A stretch of 64,000 nucleotides of DNA from Streptacidiphilus rugosus AM-16 (GTDB taxonomy: Bacteria; Actinomycetota; Actinomycetes; Streptomycetales; Streptomycetaceae). Below are positions 36,425 to 44,031 of this stretch, piece by piece. The stretch is taken from the NCBI RefSeq assembly GCF_000744655.1, contig NZ_JQMJ01000004.1:2604001-2668000 (forward strand). The letters are read 5' to 3'. The first letter of the stretch is position 1; every line of letters starts with the position of its first letter. A program made the position numbers and the translations under genes. Under the pieces are notes generated by a model that was not told the DNA's origin, did not search any database, and saw only the letters and a program-made list of their open reading frames with translations.

Positions 36425-37138
36425 CGGCCTGTCCCGCTCCGTCCCGCGCTTCCGCTGCCGGCGCATGTCGGCGAGGTCGGCGAACGGGTTGGTGGTGAGG
36501 TCGACCGCGGTGCGGCGCGGGTCGAAGGTCTTCCGGCTGAGGCGCTCGACGTAGGCGAGGACCAGCACCCGGGACACCCGCGGATCATGGACGGCGACCT
36601 CGTACGCGGCGGTCACTCCCGCCGGGCGCGTCACCTCGAAGCCGGCCGAGTCCGGGCCCGCGAAGGCGATGGTGACCGAGGTGAAGGCGTCGACCACACG
36701 GGGGTCCACGAAGGGGATGCCGTTCGGGATCGGCAGCAGGCGGTGCTTCCTGGACGCCCGGTCGAGCGCCGCGTCCACCCTGCGGACTCCCCCGGCCAGG
36801 CCGGTGACGGTCGGGCGCAGCTCGCCCAGGTCGTGCTGGACGACCGGGTCGGTCTCCCGGTCGGTGAACCCGACGATCCTGCCGACCTCGCCGATCAGCG
36901 TCCGGTCGGCCGTCCAGGCCTTCCTGAAGCGGACGAAGCCGGCCACGGCGTCGGGGTCGACCGCCGCGTGGACGCGGTAGGGGTCGATGTCGGAGTCGTA
37001 GGGCCTGGCCTTGTGCATCCGCGCCACCGGGACCTCCTCACCAGGGCGTCTGAGCCAGAAGGTCGTCTCCTTGCGACCGTAGTCCACGGCGACGTCGAAG
37101 CGGTCGAGCTCCTGCAGCGCCTTCTCACCCACGGTCAT
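36422..37138 (-). CDS. Hypothetical protein, 238 residues
   Basis: I do not recognise a family. The product starts MTVGEKALQELDRFDVAVDY and is predicted soluble with mixed alpha/beta character and many Asp, Arg and Val residues. It has no signal peptide and no membrane helix. The ATG at 37138 has GGAGGGGG about 5 bases upstream, a strong site; the frame extends to 37312 but that part would overlap the pepN start. It is divergent from the second pepN and lies just upstream of the alpha/beta hydrolase gene, whose -10 box overlaps its stop codon. Confidence 0.75.
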   Translation of the reverse strand: MTVGEKALQELDRFDVAVDYGRKETTFWLRRPGEEVPVARMHKARPYDSDIDPYRVHAAVDPDAVAGFVRFRKAWTADRTLIGEVGRIVGFTDRETDPVVQHDLGELRPTVTGLAGGVRRVDAALDRASRKHRLLPIPNGIPFVDPRVVDAFTSVTIAFAGPDSAGFEVTRPAGVTAAYEVAVHDPRVSRVLVLAYVERLSRKTFDPRRTAVDLTTNPFADLADMRRQRKRGTERDRP

Positions 37139-37298
37139 GCTGTCCCCCTCCGGCCACACACCGCCCCACCGCCCGAGCGGACACCCTAGCCGCGCGGTGA
37201 CCTGCCCCTCCATCGCCCTCCGCGTAATGGGCCCGGCCGTCCCCTCCGGACGTGCAAAGATGCCGAGGAAGACAGAGTCGACAAAGGAGTCACGCAGC

Positions 37299-39896
37299 GT
37301 GCCTGGCACCAACCTGACCCGTGAGGAGGCCCGTACCCGGGCCGCACTCCTCCACGTGGACGCCTACGAGATCGAGCTCGACCTGAGCGCCGCTCCGTCG
37401 GGGGGGACCTTCCGGTCCACCACCGTGGTCCGCTTCACGGCCAACACGCCGGGAGCATCCAGCTTCATCGACCTCGTGGCACCGACCGTGCACGAGGTGA
37501 CGCTGAACGGGGCCGTGCTCGACCCGGCGGAGGTGTTCGCCGACAGCAGGATCTCGCTCCCCTCGCTCGCCGCCGACAACGAACTCCGTGTCGTCGCCGA
37601 CTGCGCCTACAGCAGCTCCGGTGAGGGCCTGCACCGCTTCGTCGACCCGGTCGACCAGCAGACCTACCTCTACACGCAGTTCGAGGTCCCGGACGCGCGC
37701 CGCGTCTTCGCCTCCTTCGAGCAGCCGGACCTGAAGGCCACGTTCCGGTTCGAGGTGACCGCGCCGACCGGCTGGAAGGTCATCAGCAACGAGGTCTCCC
37801 CCGAGCCCGAGAAGGGTTCCGTCGAGGGCACCGAGCTCCACCGCTTCCCGGCCACGCCGCGCATCTCCACCTACATCACGGCGCTGATCGCGGGCCCGTA
37901 CCACGGCGTCTTCGACGAGTACGTCAGCGCCGACGGCGAGCAGCGCGTGCCGCTCGGGGTGTACTGCCGCCCGTCGCTGGCGGAGTTCCTGGACGCGGAC
38001 CACATCTTCGACGTGACGCGGCAGGGCTTCGACTACTTCCAGGAGAAGTTCGACTTCCCCTACCCGTTCAGCAAGTACGACCAGCTCTTCGTGCCGGAGT
38101 TCAACGCCGGCGCGATGGAGAACGCGGGCGCGGTCACCATCCGTGACCAGTACGTCTTCCGCTCCAAGGTCACCGACGCGGCCTACGAGGGCCGCGCCAC
38201 GACCATCCTGCACGAGCTCGCGCACATGTGGTTCGGCGATCTGGTCACCATGGAGTGGTGGAACGACCTCTGGCTGAACGAGTCCTTCGCGACCTTCGCC
38301 GAGACCGTCTGCCAGGCCGAGGCCGTCGGCACCCGCTGGCCGCACATCTGGACGACCTTCGCCAACCAGATGAAGACCTGGGCCTACCGCCAGGACCAGC
38401 TGCCGTCCACGCACCCGATCATGGCGGAGATCAACGACCTGGAGGACGTCCAGGTCAACTTCGACGGCATCACCTACGCCAAGGGCGCCTCGGTGCTCAA
38501 GCAGCTGGTCGCCTATGTCGGCCAGGACGCCTTCTTCGACGGTGTGCGCGCCTACTTCAAGCGCCACGCGTGGGGCAACACCCGCCTGTCCGACCTGCTG
38601 AGCGCGCTGGAGGAGACCTCAGGGCGTGACCTGAAGACGTGGTCCAAGGCGTGGCTGGAGACGGCCGGCATCAACATCCTGCGCCCGGAGATCGAGGTCG
38701 ACGCCGACGGCGTGATCACCTCCTTCGCGGTCCGCCAGGAGGCCCCGGCCCTGCCCGCCGGCGCGCGCGGCGAGGCCGTGCTGCGTCCGCACCGCATCGC
38801 GATCGGCCTGTACGAGGTCGAGGGCGGCGCGCTGACCCGCGTCGAGCGGATCGAGCTGGACATCGCCGCGGCCGAGCTGACCGAGGTGCCGCAGCTGGCC
38901 GGCCGCGACCGTCCGGCCGTGGTGCTGCTCAACGACGACGACCTCTCCTACGCGAAGATCCGCCTGGACGAGGTCTCGCTGGCCAACGTCACCGCACACA
39001 TCGCGGACTTCACCGAGTCGCTGCCGCGCGCGCTGTGCTGGGCGGCGGCCTGGGACATGACCCGCGACGGCGAGATGGCCACCCGCGACTACCTGGAGCT
39101 GGTGCTGCACGGCGTCGGCCGGGAGTCGGACATCGGCGTGGTGCAGTCGCTGCAGCGTCAGGTGAAGCTGGCCATCGAGCTGTACGGCGCGCCCGAGTGG
39201 CGGGTCACCGGCCGTGCCAGGCTCGCCGCCGCGGCCGAGGAGCTGCTGCGCGCCTCGGCGCCGGGCAGCGACCACCAGCTCGCCTGGGCGCGCGCGTTCG
39301 CCGCCTCCGCGTCGAGCGAGGAGCACCTGGCGCTGCTCTCCGGGCTGCTGGACGGCTCGGCCGAGATCGAGGGCCTGGCCGTCGACACGGAGCTGCGCTG
39401 GGCCCTGCTGGAGCGCCTGTCGGCGAGGGGCGTCGCGGACGAGACGGCCGTCGTGGACGAGCTGGGCCGTGACGCGACCGCCGCGGGCGAGGCGCACGCG
39501 GCGACCTGCCGCGCGGCCCGCCCGACGACGGAGGCCAAGGCCGCCGCCTGGGCCTCCGTGGTGGAGGCCGAGACGCTGACCAACACCGTGCAGGAGGCCG
39601 TGATCGCGGGCTTCGTCCAGACCGACCAGCAGGAGCTGCTGGCGCCCTGGACGGAGAAGTACTTCGCCGCGATCAAGGGCATCTTCGAGCAGCGCTCGCA
39701 CGAGATGGGCCAGCAGATCATCGTGGGCCTGTACCCGGCGATCCAGGTCTCCCAGGAGACGCTGGACCTGACGGACGCCTGGCTCGCGGCGAACGACCCG
39801 GCCCCGGCGCTGCGCCGCATGGTCGTGGAGTCCCGTTCCGGCGTCGAGCGCGCCCTGCGCGCCCAGGCCGCGGACCGCGCGGCGGGCGCGAAGTAG
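37299..39896 (+). CDS. pepN: Aminopeptidase N (M1 family), second paralogue
   Basis: An 865-residue zinc aminopeptidase. It has NAGAMENAG near residue 271 and HELAHMWFG near residue 304, followed by LNESFATFA with the third zinc ligand. It is a close paralogue of the gene at 28109: both start VPGTNLTR and share long identical runs such as GEGLHRFVDPVD and HMWFGDLVTM. GTG 37299 has AAGGAG 9 bases upstream. It differs mainly in the C-terminal helical domain and in acidic/basic residue content. It is followed by the hairpin at 39923-39960. Confidence 0.95.
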   Translation: MPGTNLTREEARTRAALLHVDAYEIELDLSAAPSGGTFRSTTVVRFTANTPGASSFIDLVAPTVHEVTLNGAVLDPAEVFADSRISLPSLAADNELRVVADCAYSSSGEGLHRFVDPVDQQTYLYTQFEVPDARRVFASFEQPDLKATFRFEVTAPTGWKVISNEVSPEPEKGSVEGTELHRFPATPRISTYITALIAGPYHGVFDEYVSADGEQRVPLGVYCRPSLAEFLDADHIFDVTRQGFDYFQEKFDFPYPFSKYDQLFVPEFNAGAMENAGAVTIRDQYVFRSKVTDAAYEGRATTILHELAHMWFGDLVTMEWWNDLWLNESFATFAETVCQAEAVGTRWPHIWTTFANQMKTWAYRQDQLPSTHPIMAEINDLEDVQVNFDGITYAKGASVLKQLVAYVGQDAFFDGVRAYFKRHAWGNTRLSDLLSALEETSGRDLKTWSKAWLETAGINILRPEIEVDADGVITSFAVRQEAPALPAGARGEAVLRPHRIAIGLYEVEGGALTRVERIELDIAAAELTEVPQLAGRDRPAVVLLNDDDLSYAKIRLDEVSLANVTAHIADFTESLPRALCWAAAWDMTRDGEMATRDYLELVLHGVGRESDIGVVQSLQRQVKLAIELYGAPEWRVTGRARLAAAAEELLRASAPGSDHQLAWARAFAASASSEEHLALLSGLLDGSAEIEGLAVDTELRWALLERLSARGVADETAVVDELGRDATAAGEAHAATCRAARPTTEAKAAAWASVVEAETLTNTVQEAVIAGFVQTDQQELLAPWTEKYFAAIKGIFEQRSHEMGQQIIVGLYPAIQVSQETLDLTDAWLAANDPAPALRRMVVESRSGVERALRAQAADRAAGAK

Positions 39897-39922
39897 CCTC
39901 CGGCTCCGAGCAGTTCCCACGT

Positions 39923-39960
39923 CGGCCCCCGCCGCCCCGATCACGAGGCGGCGGGGGCCG
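39923..39960 (+). terminator. Terminator after pepN (second copy)
   Basis: Perfect 14-base stem CGGCCCCCGCCGCC (39923-39936) with 39947-39960. It begins 27 bases after the stop. Confidence 0.85.
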
Positions 39961-39993
39961 AAGCACGTCAGGGGCCGACGGCGGCTGCGTATG

Positions 39994-40006
39994 TGACGTC
40001 GCGTCA
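39994..40006. promoter_or_regulatory. Possible operator upstream of the secreted WAVG protein gene
   Basis: TGACG-TCG-CGTCA is a perfect 5-3-5 inverted repeat 78 bases before the start of the secreted protein gene. No regulator is known. Confidence 0.3.
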
Positions 40007-40083
40007 GCGACTGGGATGTAACAGGATCGTGCGTCAGGAGGTCATAGCGGGTGACGGGGCGCGGGCCCCGACAAGGAGTGAGA

Positions 40084-41304
40084 ATGATCAAGTCGACTCT
40101 TCGGGCCGCCGCCGTCACCGGAGCCGCCGCCCTGCTCGCCGCGGGGACGGCCGGAACGGCCCTCGCGGCCCCGGGCACGGGCACGGCCGGGTCGCGATGG
40201 ACCCAGGCCGAGCTGCCCACCGGACATGCGACGCTGCTGGGCTCCGCGGCACCGGACGCGCACACGGTGTGGGCCGTCGGCGCCACGCTGGTCGACCGGG
40301 GACCCGGCCGGACGCCGGGGTTCTCACCCGTCCTGTACGCGAAGGACACCCGCCCCGGACTTGGAAGCTGGAAGACCGTGCCGACCGCGAAGGGCGTCCC
40401 GGTGCGGATGAACGCGGTCGCGGCCGTGTCGGACCGGGACGGCTGGCTTGTCGGCGACCAGGGCGCCGACGCCGCGGGTGCGGGCGTGGGCGGCGTCTAC
40501 ACCGAACACTGGAACGGCCGCACCTGGTCGGTCCAGCAGCTGGCCTTGCCGTCCGCGACGCAGAGCGCGGGCCTGCTGAGCGTGTCGGCCGTCAACCGGT
40601 CGAACGCCTGGGCGGTGGGCTGGGTGCAGCTGGCGGATCCCTCGGTGCCGGGGAAGCCGCAGACCTCGCACGACGAGGGCCTCGTCGCGCACTGGACCGG
40701 GAAGGCCTGGCAGCGCGTCACACTTCCGCACGTCAACGCGGACTGGAGCCTCAGCTCGATCACCGCCCTCTCGCCCGACGACGTCTGGGCCGTGGGCGTG
40801 GGCGCCCAGGGCGACCGGAGCATCCCCCTCGCACTGCACTACGACGGGCGCTCCTGGAGCGTGCAGCGCGACGCGGCCTTCGCGGGGTTCAGCGGCAGCG
40901 GCGGCCTGGCCGGCGTCGCCGCACACGGCCGCAACGACGTCTGGGCCGTCGGCGGCTTCCGCGCTCCCGGCACCCACAGCACGTCGGCCCTGGTCGAGCA
41001 CTGGGACGGCCGCCGCTGGACCAGGATCACCGCTCCCGCCGACGCGGGAAACCTGACCGGAGTCGCGGCCGCGCCCGGCGGGATCGTCGCCGTCGGCAGT
41101 TCCGACGACGACGCCGGCGACGCCTACGGGCTGCGGGTCGAGAACGGAAGGGTCGCCTCCCTGGGGTTGCCCGCCAACACCTCCGCCACCGAGTACGGCC
41201 CCTGGGCGGTCGGCTACTACCACGGGCTGGTCACCGTCATCGGCGCGCTGGACCTGGCCGGGGAGTCGCTGCCGCGGCCGATGGTGCTGACCGGCCGCGG
41301 CTGA
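40084..41304 (+). CDS. Secreted protein with WAVG repeats (probable beta-propeller)
   Basis: A 406-residue exported protein with a signal peptide of about 29 residues (AALLAAGTAGTALAA at its end). The mature part contains at least five copies of a short beta motif, as in AHTVWAVGA, SNAWAVGW, DDVWAVGVG, NDVWAVGGF and GPWAVGYY, each followed by strands ending in HW-x-G-x-W, suggesting a seven-bladed-like propeller. Function unknown. AAGGAG lies 5 bases before ATG 40084. It ends 27 bases before the convergent malQ stop. Similar secreted propellers are common in streptomycetes. Confidence 0.8.
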   Translation: MIKSTLRAAAVTGAAALLAAGTAGTALAAPGTGTAGSRWTQAELPTGHATLLGSAAPDAHTVWAVGATLVDRGPGRTPGFSPVLYAKDTRPGLGSWKTVPTAKGVPVRMNAVAAVSDRDGWLVGDQGADAAGAGVGGVYTEHWNGRTWSVQQLALPSATQSAGLLSVSAVNRSNAWAVGWVQLADPSVPGKPQTSHDEGLVAHWTGKAWQRVTLPHVNADWSLSSITALSPDDVWAVGVGAQGDRSIPLALHYDGRSWSVQRDAAFAGFSGSGGLAGVAAHGRNDVWAVGGFRAPGTHSTSALVEHWDGRRWTRITAPADAGNLTGVAAAPGGIVAVGSSDDDAGDAYGLRVENGRVASLGLPANTSATEYGPWAVGYYHGLVTVIGALDLAGESLPRPMVLTGRG

Positions 41305-41331
41305 CGGGCGGTCGCTCCGTTCGGCGGAGGG

Positions 41332-43503
41332 TCAGTCCAGACGCAGGACGGACCCAAGTTCGGCCGTGCGTTCCGCCGCGGCGAGGCGTTCCAGGGTGGC
41401 GGGCTTGCCTTCCGCGTCCGCGATCGGGAGACGCCAGTTGGGGTACTCGTGCGAGGTGCCGGGGAGGTTCTGCGGGCGGGGGTCGCCCAGCGCGTCGGGG
41501 AGCCAGACGCCGACCAGCTGGGCCGGGGTGCGCAGCAGGTAGGCATGCAGGGCGGCGACCGCTTCGGGGAGGTGGCGGCCGTTCTGGGGTTCCAGCAGGT
41601 CGGCGGCGGGGCCTTCGCCGTAGGGGGGCACGGTCATCAGGCCCTCGCGGGCCAACTCGCCGAGCCACTCCTCGCGTTCGGCCTCGTCCTCGGCCTGCTC
41701 CTCGGCCAGCGGTCGGTCCAGCAGGCCGAGGCGGTGCCGCAGCTCGACGTGCTCGCCGCTGAGGCGGGCCGCCGTGCTCGGCAGATCATGCGTGGTCAGC
41801 GTGGCCAGGCAGTCCTCGCGCCAGCGCTCGGGCGGGAGCGGCGAGCCGCCGCCCTGCTCGGACCAGTCGCGCTCGAACCAGAGCACCGAGGTGCCGAGCA
41901 CGCCGCGTGAGGCCAGCTCCTCGCGCACGCCCGGCTCGACCGTGCCGAGGTCCTCGCCGATCACCACCGCGCCCGCACGCTGCGCCTCCAGGGCGAGGAC
42001 GCCCAGCATCGCCTCGTGGTCGTAGCGGACGTAGGCGCCCTCCGTCGGCGGCCGGCCCTCCGGCACCCACCAGAGCCGGAACAGGCCCATCACGTGGTCG
42101 ACGCGCAGGGCGCCCGCGTGCCGCATGTTCGCCCGCAACAGGTCCGCGTAGGGCGCGTAACCGGCGTCGGCGAGGGCGTCGGGACGCCAGGGCGGGAGGG
42201 CCCAATTCTGGCCATGGGCGTTGAAGGCGTCCGGTGGCGCGCCCGCGCTCATGCCCTCGGCGAGACAGTGCTGCAGCGCCCAGGCGTCCGCGCCGTCCGG
42301 GTGGACGCCGACGGCGAGGTCGTGGACCAGTCCCAGCGGCATGCCGGCCGCGCGGGCCGCCTGCTGGGCGGCGCCGAGCTGCTCGTCGACGAGCCAGGCC
42401 AGCCAGCAGTGGAAGTCGACCCGGTCGGCCAACTCCTGACGGGCGCGCAGGACCGCCGCGCTGCCCGGGTCGCGCAGGCCGCCCGGCCAGGCGCGCCAGG
42501 CCGCGCCGTGGACCTCGGCGAGTGCGCACCAGGTCGCGTACTGGAGCAGGCCGACGCCCTCGCGCCGCAGGAAAGCCCGGTAGGCGGCCTCCCGCCCGAC
42601 GCCGCGCGGAACCGCGTACAGCACCTCCAGCGCCGCGCGCTTCGCGGCCCAGACCGCGTCCCGGTCGATCAGCGCCTCGTCGATCAGCACGCCCTCGCGC
42701 AGTCTGGCCCCGCGCCCGGCGGCCTCCTGGACCCGCTCGCGGGCCTCGGGGGTGAGGTAGGGGTACTCGGGGACGGCCTCGACCCGCAGATGGACCGGAT
42801 CGGCGAAGCGACGCGAGGAGGGCCGGTAGGGGGAGGGGTCCGAGGTGCCGTCCGGGCCTGGGGGCATGCCCGCGTGCAGCGGGTTGACCTGGACGAAGCC
42901 CGCGCCGAGTGTGCTGCCCGACCAGAGGGCGAGCTCGGCCAGGTCGCCGAGGTCGCCCATGCCCCAGGAGTGTTCGCCCAGCAGCGAGTAGAGCTGGACC
43001 AGGAAGCCCCAGCTGCGTCCGGCCGGTCCGGCCAGCCGGTCGGGTGCGACGAGCAGCGGCGCGGCGGTGGAGACCCGGTCGCCGAGCCGCGCGCAGAGGG
43101 TGTGCCGGCCGACCGGCAGGTCCGTGGGCAGCGGCCGGGTCTCGCCGGCCTCGCTCAGGTGCGCGCCGCGCGGGAAGGGCGTGCCGACGGTGACGCTGCC
43201 GCCGTCCTCCAGCTCCACCCACGCCTCGGCGGCCCCCGGCAGCAGCACCTCGTGGTGGCTGCCGGCGCGGAACACGAGCGCACGCGGCAGCAGTCGCTGC
43301 GCGCGCCGGGCATGCAGCTGTGCCAGCGCCTCCTCGGCCGCCGCGTCGCTCGCGGCGTCCACGCCCATCGCGGCGAGCACGGCGACGAGCGTGTCCGGCG
43401 CGACCTCGCGCCCCTCGAACTCGGTGTCCACGCCGCAGGCGTGGGCGAGCGTCTGCAACGCCCCCGCTCCGGAGGGGGACGGACGATGAGCGGCGGCGGC
43501 CAC
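41332..43503 (-). CDS. malQ: 4-alpha-glucanotransferase (amylomaltase)
   Basis: GH77 enzyme moving glucan segments between maltodextrins. The 723-residue product has an N-terminal extension of about 170 residues (the actinobacterial long form) and a TIM barrel. The catalytic nucleophile Asp lies in ALRVDHVMGLFRLWW, the acid/base Glu in AVVIGEDLGTVEP, and the third carboxylate in LTTHDLPSTAARL. GTG 43503 (VAAAAHRP) has GAGGAG about 6 bases upstream and is preferred over the longer Arg/Pro-rich frame. It faces a 528-base intergenic region upstream. Its natural role is probably in glycogen or maltodextrin turnover. Confidence 0.94.
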   Translation of the reverse strand: MAAAAHRPSPSGAGALQTLAHACGVDTEFEGREVAPDTLVAVLAAMGVDAASDAAAEEALAQLHARRAQRLLPRALVFRAGSHHEVLLPGAAEAWVELEDGGSVTVGTPFPRGAHLSEAGETRPLPTDLPVGRHTLCARLGDRVSTAAPLLVAPDRLAGPAGRSWGFLVQLYSLLGEHSWGMGDLGDLAELALWSGSTLGAGFVQVNPLHAGMPPGPDGTSDPSPYRPSSRRFADPVHLRVEAVPEYPYLTPEARERVQEAAGRGARLREGVLIDEALIDRDAVWAAKRAALEVLYAVPRGVGREAAYRAFLRREGVGLLQYATWCALAEVHGAAWRAWPGGLRDPGSAAVLRARQELADRVDFHCWLAWLVDEQLGAAQQAARAAGMPLGLVHDLAVGVHPDGADAWALQHCLAEGMSAGAPPDAFNAHGQNWALPPWRPDALADAGYAPYADLLRANMRHAGALRVDHVMGLFRLWWVPEGRPPTEGAYVRYDHEAMLGVLALEAQRAGAVVIGEDLGTVEPGVREELASRGVLGTSVLWFERDWSEQGGGSPLPPERWREDCLATLTTHDLPSTAARLSGEHVELRHRLGLLDRPLAEEQAEDEAEREEWLGELAREGLMTVPPYGEGPAADLLEPQNGRHLPEAVAALHAYLLRTPAQLVGVWLPDALGDPRPQNLPGTSHEYPNWRLPIADAEGKPATLERLAAAERTAELGSVLRLD

Positions 43504-44031
43504 GGAATCTCCTCGCGGGCGGGGGCAGGCGGCAGGGGCTCCCCGGCCGGTCCTTCCCGAACACCCCGCCAAGGCTGGTGCGGTACGTCGCAAGGCTCCC
43601 CCGAACCGGCCTCGTACGGGACCGTGCGCAGGCGATTCGGCGATGCGGCGACGCGCCGTGCCAGTCTTCGCGGGCCGGGAGGATCGGCTGGGCGGCCCCT
43701 ATCCACCTACCCATCCGGCGGGGGCTCCGACACCGGCCAACGGGGTGGTCGCGGACGCCCTCGGGTGTGGTGCGGGACACGCGCGTGCATTGACATGCCA
43801 AGGGCGGGGATGGTGGGCTTGGGGCCGTTCGGCGGGCGCAGGACCTGCACTCCGCCGGGCACGTCGGGGGCGTGGGGACCGCACGAGAGAGCACTGTTCA
43901 CGGTGCTGTGTCGTGCGGTTCCCCACGCCTTCGTCGTTTGTTCGGGCGCGCGTGGATCCTGACCCGTGGGAGGTGCGCAGGCGACGCCCCGCCGCAAGAC
44001 GTTCGTATCCGACCAGGCATCAGGAGTCCCC
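43504..44031. other. 528-base divergent intergenic region with a long hairpin
   Basis: No gene is supported between the malQ and GH84-like starts. The clearest structure is a long inverted repeat: 43870-43886 (GCGTGGGGACCGCACGA) pairs with 43911-43928 with one bulged base, and inside it AGCAC (43890-43894) pairs with GTGCT (43903-43907). A TTGACA hexamer lies at 43790-43795 but has no matching -10 at the usual distance. The rest looks like ordinary GC-rich leader sequence. Confidence 0.5.
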
